Shown here piece by piece: positions 35,977 to 47,693 of a stretch of 64,000 nucleotides of DNA (position 1 is its first letter; every line of letters begins with the position of its first letter). Made by a program: the position numbers and the translations under genes. Source of the DNA: Megascapheus bottae (taxonomy: Eukaryota > Chordata > Mammalia > Rodentia > Geomyidae); assembly GCA_024803745.1 (NCBI GenBank), contig JANJXV010000013.1, positions 1,798,001 to 1,862,000 of the forward strand, in the 5' to 3' direction. The notes below the pieces were generated by a model. It saw nothing but the letters and a program-made list of their open reading frames with translations, made no database searches and was not told the origin of the DNA.

Positions 35977-36389
35977 CTGTAACTTTGCTTATAAGTTTGC
36001 TTATTTATTTAACTAAAAACGTAAATGCTGGTGTTGACTTGTACTAATCTCTTATTCGTGATTTGGTTTCATATCTTATCTCACATTGATTATTAGACTT
36101 TTAATTCCTATTAGTTCTTTTACTAGAGATGATAGAATTGGATCAAAGAAAAGCAATGATATTGTACAAACACCGATTTCCAAATATACACATAAGTACA
36201 CTGTTTTGATTTTAAATATGAATTCAGAATATGATGAATATACTTGTAAAATTTACTGATTATCTATCCTATACCCCTTTCCTTCTTTAAGCCTGTTGTT
36301 TCTGGATCCCTGAAAAATCAATATTGCTTCTCATATAATTCTTGTATAGTTTAGATTACTTACATTAATGACAACAATCATATTCTTGA

Positions 36390-38275
36390 TGAATAGAGAC
36401 AAATTTTGCCTATAACAAAGATAACCAAGCACCTTAAGCTCTTGGCAAAAGAGCAACAAACCAATCCCAATTCAAGTAGAAGGAAGCACATTATTAAAAT
36501 TAAAGCAGAATTAAATGAATTAGAATCCAATAAAACCATAGAAAGAATCAACAAAACAGGGAATTGGTTCTTTGAAAAAATTAACAAAATTGACAGACCC
36601 TTAGCAAATCTTACCAACAAAAGAAGGGAGCACACCCAAATAAACAAAATCATGGATGAGAATGGAAATATCATGACAGAAATTACCAAGATCCAGAGCA
36701 TCATAAGGGAATATTGTTCAAACCTTTATGCCACCAATTTGAGAATATAGAAGAGATGGATGAATTTCTAACCAATACTGACATAACCAAACTAATTCAA
36801 GAAGATCTAAACCAACTAAACAGACCTGTTTCAAATAATGAAATAGAAATGGCAACAAGAGACCTCCCATCCAAGAAAAGCCCAGGAACTGATGGATTCA
36901 TGGCTAAATTCTATAAGACCTTCAAAGCAGAGCTCACACCAATAGTCCTCAAACTCTTCAATGAAACTGAAAGTGAAGGCTCTTTGCCAAACTCATTCTA
37001 TGAAGCCAGATAACTCTCATCCCCAAACCAGAGAAGGATTCATGAAAGTAAGAGAACTATAGACCCATTTATTTGATGAATACTGATGCCAAATTAATAT
37101 GTTTCATCACATCAACAAGGGCAAAGGCAGAAATCACATGATTGTCTCAACAGATGCAAAAAGGAATTTGACAAGATCCAACACCCCTTTATGAAAAAAG
37201 CTCTGGAAAAACTAGGAATCCATGGAACATTCCTCAGTATAATAAAGACTGTGTATGACAAACCTACAGCTAGCATTATACTTAATGGTGAAAAGATAAA
37301 GCCATTTCCTCTAAAATCAGGAATGAGACAAGGATGCCCACTCTCTCCACTCCTCTTTAATATATTATTGGAACTCCTAGACAGAGCAATAAGCCAAGAA
37401 GCAATCATAAAGGGGATCCAAATAGGGAAAGAGGAAGTGAAACTTCACCTCTTTGTATTTAAAGAACCCTATAGACTCCACTCCCAAGTTGCTTGATTTG
37501 AAACTTTGGCAAGGAAGTAGGGCATAAAATTAACCCTCGAAAATCAACTGCTTTCCTATATGCCAACAATGAGAAGAGTGAGATAGAAATCAGGAAAGCA
37601 ACTACTTTTGCAATAGCCTCAAAGAAAATAAAATACTTATGAATTAACTAAATATATAAAGGATATTTATGATGAAAAATTTAAAAACCTGAAAAGGGAA
37701 ATTAAAGCAGAACTAAGGAAGTGGAAAAACCTCCCATGCTCCGGGAATGGAAGAATTAACATTGTGAAAACGACAATCCTGCCAAGGGTTATCTACAAAT
37801 TCAATGCAATATCCATCAATATCCCAATGTCATTCTTTAAGGAAATAGAGGAAGCAATCCAAAAATTTATATGGAATAATAAAAGACCCTGTATAGCAAA
37901 AACAATCCTTAGCAGAAAGAACAGTGCTGGAGGAATATCAATACCAAACTTCAGACTCTATTACAGAGCTATAATAATCAAAACAGCTTAGTATTGGCAC
38001 AAGAACATGCCTGAGAACCAATGGAATAGAACTGAAGACCCAGTAATCAACTCACAGACCCATGGCCATAAATCTTTGATAACTTTCTTAATAAAGACCC
38101 AGAAACACAAAATAACTTTCTTAATAAAGATCCAGAAACACAAAGTTTAAAGAAAGTTTGGGCAAATGGGACTGCATTAAATTGCAGAGATTCTGTAAGG
38201 CAAAGGACATAGCTAACAAGTTAGATAGAAAGCCCACAGAGTGGAAGAAGATCTTCACTAGCCATGCAACAGACT
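36390..38275 (+). mobile_element. LINE-1 ORF2 fragment with internal deletions, sense
   Basis: Open blocks in shifting frames (36406-36750, 36714-37013, 37191-37496, 37764-37991) encode pieces of L1 ORF2p. These are the region after the endonuclease, then the reverse-transcriptase core with [16 protein letters not shown], then downstream sequence. The RT sequence is cut just before the F/YADD catalytic box, so it cannot be active. A 33-bp tandem duplication lies at 38079-38144. Neither a 5'UTR nor a poly(A) end is present, so both ends are lost. Confidence 0.92.
38079..38144. repeat. 33-bp tandem duplication inside L1
   Basis: Two copies of a unit beginning ATAACTTTCTTAATAAAGA, at 38079 and 38112, with one C/T difference. 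Confidence 0.9.
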
Positions 38276-38730
38276 AGTTTTATCCAGTCAACTGCTTTCC
38301 CTGCTGGTGATCCCTTCTAATCAGACTCAATATTAATTGTTACTTTATTATGTATAGAAGCCATTTATCACCAGTTTCACTTCATTGTCTGTGTGCAGGC
38401 AGACATGGGCACTGTAATGGAGTAGTTGAATGATGGGCTCAAGGACTCTATAATGTAGTCGAGGACACAAGCTCAGAGGTTTGCAGCAGATGAAAAGTAG
38501 TACAAAGTAAAGTTTACCAAGTAGCCCAGTGAGTGGTACAGTCAGTGCTAAGGGAATATGAAAGAGGGAGGAGATAGAACTGAGGAAATAAATAAGCAGA
38601 CAGTGTCTCTAGGATTAGCTTTCACTGCACTTGAAGACTGGGTAGGATTTGGTTAGGAGAAGAAGGAAGAAGGAATATTCAATGGGAATGGAGTCACATC
38701 CAGTCAGGAGCTAAGCAAAGAACTTAGCCA
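38276..38730. other. RAB38 intron 1, no feature recognised
   Basis: Single-copy-looking. No coding signal. Confidence 0.4.
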
Positions 38731-38921
38731 AAGGCTATGAGTTTGGCCTAGTGGTAGAGTGCTTGCCTAGCATGCACAAAGACCCGTGTTCAATTCTTCA
38801 ACACCAGATACATTGAAAAAGCCAGAACTGGTGGTGTGGCTAAAGTGGAAGAGCTCTAGTCTTGAGAAAGCCCAATGACAGTGCACAGACTCTGAGTTTA
38901 AGCCCCAGACTGGCAAAAAGC
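38731..38921 (+). mobile_element. ID-like/tRNA dimer SINE, sense
   Basis: GGCTATGAGTTTGGCCTAGT to AGCCCCAGACTGGCAAAAAG. No clear TSD. Confidence 0.87.
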
Positions 38922-39044
38922 TTAGCATGAAGTAGATTAGTAAACCCACACTTGAACAGCAAGATGTGCAACCTCACCACTCCATAGGCAGCCAGAGGGT
39001 AAGGTCATAAGTCCTTTTGTTCACAGAGACACAGACTTGTCCAT

Positions 39045-39680
39045 CTTGATTTTTTTTTGGCTGCAATGTTAATTTTATTTTCTTTTTGTTTTCTTCAGCT
39101 AGTTTTACAATGGGGTTTTCATTTAACATGTCAGCCTGGAAGTGCATGGTGATCAGTTATCCCTTCCATCATTCCCTGTTGTCCCTCATTCATCTCGTTC
39201 CTTCTATCTCCTCACACCTCTTAGCTCAGTTTTTGTGTGTGTACTGAGTGTTATTGCTGTGTTCACTTATGATTGCTCTTTCATGCATCTTCCCCTACTC
39301 TGCCTGAGAGTTCAGAATGCTCTTGTCAAGACATTTCAGCTTCCTGGTATTTATGTTGAGCTGCCTGATAATTATTCAAAGAGGTTATTCAATGGACTTT
39401 CACCCCTACCTATACTATTCTATAGTCATTGCATTTATTTGTATGGTCCTGCTGTGTTTTCAACTACTTTTATATTTTCTAAGAACCTTCCTAAAAAATT
39501 CAATCTCAATTCTTGGCCATCTTATCCATTTCATGGGTGTTTGTTCTCATTCCCCAGGAAACAGGAACAGTGCTTTCTCATATCCTTCATCCCTTTCTTG
39601 GCCAGCACTAACATTTTACATGCAGCTAATTGAATGCATTAGTGTGATCCAAAATATGATAAGGAATTTCATGCAATGAA
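39045..39680 (-). mobile_element. Possible old LINE-1 3' region, minus strand
   Basis: Begins with a T-run and a phrase (CAGCTAGTTTTACAATGGGG) resembling old L1 3'UTRs, followed by C/T-rich sequence. The two overlapping plus-strand open frames (39142-39679) match no protein that I know. The assignment is tentative. Confidence 0.35.
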
Positions 39681-39779
39681 ATAAACGGGCAATCCTACGT
39701 TAACCGTAACACAAGCCTTACAATAACAAAGATGAGACCATCCCAATGATTTTTAGAAAATAAAACGTGTGTTATTAAA

Positions 39780-41687
39780 CATTCAAGTTAGGTCTTTGGC
39801 CCATTTTTCAATGGGATGGTTATTACTTTGGAGATTAGTTTTGGAGTGATTCAATTTTTTGAGTTGTTGATATATTTTAGATATGAGGCCTTTGTCCATT
39901 GTTTGGTTGGTGAAGATCTTCTCCCACTCTGTAATTAATTTACTAGCTATGTCCTTTGCCATACAAAAGCTCTGCAGTTTAATGCAGTCCCACTTATCCA
40001 GCCTTTCTCTGATTTGTTGTGATTCTTGGTCCTTATTAAGAAAGTTTCGACCTGCGCCAAGGAGGCCTAGTGTATCTCCTTTTCCTTCCTGTAAAGTTTT
40101 CAGTGTGTCAGCTTTTACCTCCAGGTCTTTGATCCATTTGGAGTTAATTCTAGTGCAAGGTGACAAAGAAGGATCCAGCTTTAGTTTTCTGCAGGTGCTT
40201 AACCAGTTCTGCCAGCACAACTTGTTGAAGAGGCTGTCTTTCTTCCATTCTATTTTTTTGGCTCCCTTGTCAAAGATTAGGTCTGTGGTTTAATATCTGG
40301 GTCCTCAGTTCTATTCCATTGGTCTTCAGGCCTGTTCTTGTGCCAGTACCAAGCTGTTTTGAGAATTATAGCTCTGTAATAGAGTCTAAAGTTTGGAATT
40401 GAAATTCCTCCAGCGCTGTTCTTTCTGCTAAGAAGTGTTTTTGCTATGCGGGGTCTTTTATTATTCCATATGAAATTTTGAATTCCCTCTTCTATTTCTT
40501 TAAAGAATGTCATTGGGATATTGATGGGTATTGCGTTGAATTTGGAGATAGCCCTTGGCAAGATTGTCATTTTCACAATGTTGATTCTTCCAATCCAGAA
40601 GCATGGGAGGTTTTTCCATTTCCTTAGTTCTGCTTTGATTTCTTTTTTAGGGTTTTAAGACTTAACGAGAGTCTTCTCTGAAGAAGAAACAAAAATGACC
40701 TATAGACACATGAAGAAATGCTCAACATCACTGGTCATAAAAGAAATGCAAATCAAAACAACTCTAAGATTCCACCTCACTCCAGTTAGAATGGCCAGGA
40801 TCAGGAAAACAAATAATAACAGATTCTGGAGGGGATGTGGCCAGGAGGGATCACTACTACACTGTTGGTGGGAGTGCAAACTCGTTCAACCACTATGGAA
40901 AGCAGTATGGCAGTGCCTCAAAAGGCTAAACATAGAGCTCCCCTATGACCCAGCAATTCCACTACTTAGCATTTACCCAACCTTCCAGAAACAAGGGCAT
41001 ACTAAATCCACTAGCACAACAATGTTCATTGCAGCACTATTCACCATAGCAAAGATATGGAACCAACCTAGATGTCCCTCAGTTGATGAGTGGATCAACA
41101 AGTTATGGTATTTGTACACAATGGAATTCTATGCCGCTGTCAGAAAGAACGACATCGCCCCATTTGTTAGGAAATGGAAAGACATAGAAAAATCCTATTA
41201 AGTGAAGTAAGCCAGACTCAAAGGAACTTAGGCTCAATGGTTTCCCCATTAGTCATAATCAGTAGAAACCTTGGGCTCTACTAGCAGAGATCTGCAATAG
41301 AGCAAAATCTTGATACATAAGGCCATATAGTATGAAGCTAATTGAAAGGACCTCCAGGATATTGAAACAAAAGCCATATAACGAATGATTGTTGTCCTTA
41401 ATGTACTGTGTTATCTCTAATCTCCTTTGCTGTCCCTTGGTCATCTCATATTGTTACAGTGTCTCATTTTGTTATCTGATATATTGAATTTATTTGTATT
41501 TGGTTATTTGAAGTTGGATAGGGAAGGGGGGAAAACCAAGACGGGTGGGAGGGGTGGGGAGGAGGGTAATGGGTACCAAGACATGTGAAAGGGTATCAAT
41601 GTATGTGAATTAATGCACCTTCTCTGGCAAATATCATGTAACCCTTTTATTAATTACAATAAAAAATAAAAAAAACATTCAAGTTAG
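39780..41687. mobile_element. LINE-1 with 5' inversion (twin priming) and TSD
   Basis: The left part, about 39792-40655, is L1 ORF2 in minus orientation. The right part, about 40657-41675, is the L1 3' end in plus orientation with a C-terminal ORF2 frame (40695-41201, ending [10 protein letters not shown]), the 3'UTR with a G-rich tract, and AATAAAAAATAAAAAAA. The L1 texts on the two sides of the switch are adjacent in the element (CCAAAGAC then TTAA.GAGAGTC, as read uninterrupted at 46320-46340), so almost nothing was lost. CATTCAAGTTAG at 39780-39791 and 41676-41687 (15 bp with the preceding AAA) is a perfect TSD. This is the standard product of twin priming. The coding capacity is broken. 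Confidence 0.95.
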
Positions 41688-42228
41688 TGAAATACATTGG
41701 AATTGAAGGCAGTGTTTTTGTGGCAGGAGATAATGTGGAAGGAATAATGTCTCAGCATATTTTTTTCCCTAAAGAGCAGTCTGATATTGGTATGATCGAA
41801 TCAAATGAACTGACCAATAAACCATAAATGAGCCATGTCAGTATGATGATGATGTGTGCCTTGTACTTCTACGTGTTCTGAGTTTTTGATATACTCCAAT
41901 ATTTGTATATTCGTGTTACAGCTTGCAATTTAAAACTGTACCAGAATAGTTTATATTATTTTGAATCTGGCTTGGCTCACACCTCAGGTTAGCAGCCCAT
42001 TGTCTAGTTGCTGAGTATCCCTAGAAGTATGTCATTTCATTAGGGAAATGACAGGGGCAGAAGCTGTGCAAGGTATATTGAATAGTGACAAAGAAAGGTC
42101 AAGTTTAATCTTTTCATTCTGAACCTCTGTTAGAACTTCTAACTCATTTATCGCCAACTGCAAACATAATATTTATCCTAACAGAAATCTTAAACTTAGC
42201 ATGTCAGAATTCTGATTTAGCTTCCCAT
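41688..42228. other. RAB38 intron 1, no feature recognised
   Basis: Single-copy-looking. Confidence 0.4.
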
Positions 42229-42459
42229 CCTCCACCCCCTTTTTTTTTTTTTTTTTTTTTGCCAGTCCTGGGCTTGAGCTCAGGGCCTGAGCACTGTCCT
42301 TGGACTTTCTCAAGGCTAGAACTCTACCACTTGAGCCTCAGCACCACTTCCGGCTTTTTTTTCTATATATGTGGTACCAAGGAATCGAACCCTGGTCTTC
42401 GTGCATGCTAGGCAAGCACTTTAACCATTAGGCCAAACTCCCGGCACCCTCCACCCCTT
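42229..42459 (-). mobile_element. ID-like/tRNA dimer SINE, antisense, with TSD
   Basis: Near-consensus copy behind a T-run of about 20. CCTCCACCCCCTT (42229) and CCTCCACCCCTT (42448) form the TSD. A young insertion by its long homopolymer tail. Confidence 0.93.
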
Positions 42460-43221
42460 CTTTACACCAAACTTGCGTGTATCATTGCCTCTGCACATCA
42501 GCTAATGACTGCCCAGCAGTACCAGGTTTTCAGACTCCTCTAAGAATCATACATGAATTAGCTCATCTTCTGCAATCCAACTGCCATCTCTACTTCAAAA
42601 TGGAACCAGTAAGCTGATAAATCTTCCCCATCTTTCCCATGTCTACTTTGTTTCAAACCATCATCATCTCTTGCTTGGATGATTACAGTAAATTCTTAGT
42701 CACTTCACTTCTTGCCTTGACTACTGTAAGTCAGTTCCTAAGACAGGAGTCTTAATTGCTCATTGATTATTTTGAGTTAATGTCTCTCATCTGCTTGCAA
42801 CCCTTGAATACTTTCTTCTCTCATCTAGAACTAATCGTCACATCCAGAATGATTAGGAACTGCCTGTAGTCTGGATCTGGGACCTCATTGTCTCATTCTA
42901 TACTAATCTCCTCCATGTGCATTTTTTTTTATTCAAGTGAATTTTCTCATTCTTCAAATACTTCTCCAACACACATATCCCGCGGAGTCTATTCATGCAC
43001 TATCCTGTCACATTATATCCTTCTTCAAGATGGGCATGGAGGCCACTGCTCTTGGATGAAACCACTGTCCCATTTGTAGAGGCTTCCTTGTCCCTCTGCC
43101 TCCAGTACTGAATACCCTTTTCTGTTTTCCTGCCTTATTAACCCCCATAATACTTTGTACCAGATAGTATTTACCATAGTATTCTTACCAAGCCTCTTTT
43201 CTACCAAGCGCCATTTGAATA
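42460..43221. other. RAB38 intron 1, no feature recognised
   Basis: No repeat or exon seen. Confidence 0.4.
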
Positions 43222-43343
43222 TTTCTTTTTTCTTTTATGTTTGATCATGGAGCTTGAACTCCAGGCCTGGGTGCTGTCCTTGAGCTCTTCAGCTCAAGGC
43301 TAGTGCTCTATCACTTAAGCCACAGATCCACTGCTATTTGGCT
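43222..43343 (-). mobile_element. tRNA-like half of a SINE, antisense
   Basis: GAGCTTGAACTCCAGGCCTG and TATCACTTAAGCCACAGATC. The 7SL-like half is absent. Confidence 0.8.
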
Positions 43344-45100
43344 ATTTATAACATCATTTGTGGGCCATCCAACATTATCATTGCAGACAGGCTGAGGAAA
43401 GCCAGTGACAGCCATGAGAATTATATGTCTTACCTATCATCCAGGTTTTTTAGTATCCCACAGTCTGGACATTCCTCATCTTTGTTCTACCTACTTTGTT
43501 GTTTACTGTTTGCTTCTTTCCCATAGACTGTAATTATCAAGAAAGCAAAGATTTTTATTGTAGTGAGTTGAACAGTTCCTTGACAATTATAAGTGCTAAT
43601 GTTTTTGTAAAATGATGAGATGAGATGGGTGTCTAATAGAAGAGGAAAGAAAATGATTAATACAAGAGACAGGACAGATGATTTAGTTGGGTAAATTTCT
43701 AAGTATCAACTGCTAGTAGGGTGAAGGATTAGAAATGTTAGTTTTCCAATTGCTATGTCAAAATACTCTAGGAGTGGGAAAATACTTAGATTACAAAAGA
43801 TTTATTTTGGATCACAGTTTCAGTCTGTGCTCTACTGGCTACATCCTTTTAGGCCCATGGCAAGGCAGAAAAATCACAACAGAAGGGTTTGTGAGAAGAA
43901 AGCTGTTTACTGCACCCTGACCAGGAAGAGAGAGGGGAGGGGGATGGGAGGGAAGGCCTACAGCAAATCTCTAAGTTCCACTTTCTCCATCAGATCCCAC
44001 CTGATAAGAGCCTATTTAAAATCATTGACTGACCTATTGAAATTAGCACTTTCATGAGCCAATCACCTCTCAACGGTGTGTGTTTTATACTCTGCATTAT
44101 ATTATACAGTAACTTGAATGATATTTATATTATCTGGTGAGATAGTTAAGGGAGATGAAGACAAGTGAATAAGAGTTCAGGTACTACTACTACTACTACC
44201 AGCTGGGGATCAAAGACAGCAAGTCACCACATAACCTTTTGGTTATTTCATGTCCAAACCACAGCAAGCCCTCAAGAAACTCTCACTGTGCCAAGCACAG
44301 TGTTCATTACTGAAGCCACCAAAGCTTGAGCATTGTTACAGAGTCGTTTATGATTTTTGGATGGAAGATTAGACAAAACCAGTTTGACAACTTGTGTCTA
44401 TGCGACTTAGAAAACCAATGATTAATGACACATTTCGGTCACTTGTAGGGAAAAATATTGAAGCCATATGGAGTAGTTTGGAAGCTACTATCAGATGAAG
44501 TCCCTAAAAAAACCAAAGTTAGTCTGAAAAGAATACTAGTTTATGAGAATTTCTCGAACTTTGTTAAAACCATCTAACTCATTAAAAGTTCAGTGTCCAG
44601 TTGACTACTGTACTAATTATGTAAGTTGGTTATTTTCTCCCAAACCATTGTGCATATTTACTTTTAGTTTTGTTTGACTTCCTGTTTTTCACATGATCAT
44701 GACTAGAAAAATAAAGAATATCTTCATGGCACTATTAGGATTTCTGATTGTGCCATTACCAAAAAAGTATTGCTTATAATACAATAAAAATTCACAGTAA
44801 ATAGATTACTTCTTTAAAAGGAGAATGATGACAAAAGCATCATATTGTAATCTGAAATGGTTGTAACAGATTAGTGCATAACTGTGTTAGGATCCTTTAA
44901 ATTTTCTCCATCTACTCTATTTTTGTATGTTTGTTTGTTTGTTTTCTGGGAATGAGTAGAAGTTCTGCACATGAGTCCTAGGTAGTAGCTTATGAATATA
45001 TGATGATGTAATTTAGTTAGTTATGTAATGATGATGTATTTTCAAAGAAGAAGTCTGGATATCCATATATTGCCTTTCCAACAGCTTGGGCTCTGTCTCC
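43344..45100. other. RAB38 intron 1, no feature recognised
   Basis: Apart from a short ACT run near 44183-44198 and a (GTTT)n run near 44928, nothing is recognised. Open frames at 43735-44057 look accidental. Confidence 0.4.
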
Positions 45101-45299
45101 AAAAGGTGAAGAAATGAGGGGCCGGGAGTTTGGCCTAGTGGTAGAGTGCTTGCCTAGCATGCACGGAGACCCTGGTTCGATTCCTCAGTATCACATACAT
45201 AAAAAAAGCTGGAAGTGGTAGAGTTCTAGCCTTGAGAAAAGTGCAAGCACTGAGTTCAGTCCCCACAACTAGCCAAAAAATAAAAGGTGAAGAAATGAG
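45101..45299 (+). mobile_element. ID-like/tRNA dimer SINE, sense, with 18-bp TSD
   Basis: GGGGCCGGGAGTTTGGCCTA to ACTAGCCAAAAAA, with a deletion in the second half. AAAAGGTGAAGAAATGAG occurs at 45101-45118 and 45282-45299, a perfect 18-bp TSD. Its 3' end plus the flank is copied again at 48436-48498. Confidence 0.95.
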
Positions 45300-45941
45300 C
45301 TGTAAAGTTTTAGGATATTAAAATACGACAAAGCTGTTCTCCAGGATTTTCAGGGCCTGGTAGACACTGAAATGTGAATGAACACACAGTGTGATGAGTG
45401 CTCATGGTGCAGAGAAAGGATTAGTGAGGTGGCCGAGGATGGAGCTGGTGTCTCAGCTCTCAGGCTGGCGAAGGCTGCTCCGAGGTGGTGAGGTCTCAGG
45501 GCTCAATGGGAGGACGTATAAGATGTCCTTGAACAGAGTGGAAAGAGAAACAAAGAGGGGGTCCACAATTTTGGGAACACAGATAAATGATAAAGGAAAC
45601 CAGAGAGTTACTGCAGGCTGCTTTTAGGAATAAGCAAAAGTGTCTCAGTGTAGCTTGGCATTGCAGCACTTTGAAAGAAGTAATGGAAAGCGAAGTTTCT
45701 AAAAGATATCCAACTTATGTGCAGTACTAATGAAAGTGTCTTTTTTTTTCAAAAAAAAGCAAACATGAACAATTAAAACAAAACTAATTGTAAGAAATAC
45801 CTGTTGAATGTGGATTATAATGAAAACAAAGGGCAGAAGTTTGGAACATGCATTATGATCATCGAGAGTGCTTAAAATGCAAAAACCTAGGCTTCACACA
45901 AACACTACAGAGTAAGAATCAACCCAGATAGGGAGTGTTAG

Positions 45942-45944
<3 letters not shown>
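45300..45944. other. RAB38 intron 1, no feature recognised
   Basis: A 78-codon open frame at 45391-45627 has no recognisable domain. Confidence 0.4.
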
Positions 45945-45988
<44 letters not shown>

Positions 45989-46226
45989 AGCCAGTCCTAG
46001 GGCTTCAGGACCTGGCCACAATTTCTGAGCCTAGTTGTTCAACACCAGTACTCTGGTGTGGAGCCAAAGTGGCATGGAGCCGTAGCTCCACTTCCAGCTT
46101 TTTGGTGGTTAATTAGAGATAAAAGTTTGACAGACCTTCCAGCCTGGTCTACTTTTGAGCCATGATCCACAGGTCTAAGCTTCCTGAGTAGCTAGGATTA
46201 TAGGCTTGAACTACTGGTACTTGGCC
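45945..46226 (-). mobile_element. Composite SINE with (TG)n at its tail, antisense
   Basis: The (TG)n run at 45945-45986 sits at the 3' tail of the minus-strand SINE body 45988-46226 (GTTAATTAGAGATAAAAGTT, CTTCCTGAGTAGCTAGGATT). Confidence 0.82.
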
Positions 46227-46257
46227 AGAAGTGGCTATCTTATAATCACTTCAGATA

Positions 46258-47335
46258 CAAAAAATTGAATCACTCCAAAACTAATCTCCAAAGTAACAAC
46301 CATCCCATTAAAAGATGGGCCAAAGACTTAAAGAGAGTCTTCTCTGAAGAAGAAACAAAAATGGCCTATAGACACATGAAGAAATGCTCCACATCTCTGG
46401 TCATAAAAGAAATGCAAATCAAAACAACTCTAAGATTCCACCTCACTCCAGTTAGAATGGCCAGGATCAGGAAAACAAATAACAACAGATGCTGGAGGGG
46501 ATGTGGCCAGGAGGGATCACTACTACACTGTTGGTGGGAGTGCAAACTAAACTGTTTAGTTTAGTGCAAACTAAACTGTTGGTGGAAAGCAGTATGGCAG
46601 TGTCTCAAAATGATCCAGCAATTCCACTACTTGGCATTTACCCAACCATCCAGAAACTAGGGCATACTAAATCCACTACTACAACAATGTTCATTGCAGC
46701 ATTATTCACCATAGCAAAAATATGGAACCAACCTAGATGTCCCTCAGTTGATGAGTGGATCAACAAGTTGGAATTCTATTCTGCTATCAGAAAGAACGAC
46801 ATCGCCCCATTTGTTAGGAAATGGAAAGACATAGAAAAAATCCTATTAAGTGAAGTAAGCCAGACTCAAAGGAACTTAGGCTCAATGGTTTCCCACATTT
46901 GTCATAATCAGTAGAAACCTTGAGCTCTACTAGCAGTGATTTGCAATAGAGCAAAACCTTGATACATAAGGCCATATAGTATGATGCTAAATGAAAAGAC
47001 CTCAGGATATTGAAACAAAAGCCATATAATGAATGATTGTTGTCCTTAATGTACTGTGTTATCTCTCATCTCTTTTGCTGTCCCTTGGTCATCTCATATT
47101 ATTACAGTATTTCACTTTGTTATCTGATATATTGAATTTATTTTTATTTGGTTATTTGAAGTTGGATAGGGAAGGGGGGAAAACCAAGGCGGCGGGGGAT
47201 GGAGGGGAGGGTAATGGGGACCAAGACATGTGAAAGGGTATCAATATATGTGAATTAATGCACCTTCTATCTGGCAAATATCATGTAACACTTTTATTAA
47301 TTACAATAAAAAATATAAAAAAAATAAAATAAAAT
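46258..47335 (+). mobile_element. LINE-1 3' end, 5'-truncated, sense
   Basis: C-terminal ORF2 text ([20 protein letters not shown], then [20 protein letters not shown]), 3'UTR with G-rich tract and an A-rich tail to 47335. It aligns with the 41-kb copy. A local palindrome plus direct repeat at 46544-46577 breaks the frame, and about 30 bases are missing near 46605. No TSD found. Confidence 0.93.
46544..46562. repeat. Perfect 9-bp inverted repeat with 1-base loop in L1
   Basis: AAACTAAAC-T-GTTTAGTTT, followed by a direct repeat of GTGCAAACTAAACTG. The L1 copy at 40.9 kb lacks it. Confidence 0.9.
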
Positions 47336-47389
47336 TAACCTGAAAAAAATATTTCCTGATAACTGTCTGTGTACATATGCACACATTTG

Positions 47390-47622
47390 CATATATGTAT
47401 ATATGTATTTATTTATTTATGGTAGTGCCAGAATTTGAACTCTGAGCCTCATGTTCACTCTGCTGGTGCTCTACCACTTGGGCACCACCGGCCTCATTTT
47501 TGCTGGTGATTTTGGATGGAGTTGTGGAGAATTTCTCTCTAGGCTGGCTTTGAGCCATGATCCTCTGGATCTCAGATTTCTGTGTAAATAGGATTATAAA
47601 AGTGAGCCAGCAGCATCTGCTA
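47390..47622 (-). mobile_element. Composite SINE, antisense, with TTTA tail
   Basis: A TATGTA/TTTA run at 47390-47420, then AGAATTTGAACTCTGAGCCT to AAAAGTGAGCCAGCAGCATC. Diverged. Confidence 0.72.
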
Positions 47623-47654
47623 AACTAGTATTTGCATTTATATTATCTGTGGGA

Positions 47655-47693
47655 TATATATCTATATCTATATCTATATCTATATCTATATCT
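47655..47693. repeat. (TATATC)n hexanucleotide repeat
   Basis: About six near-perfect TATATC units. Confidence 0.92.
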
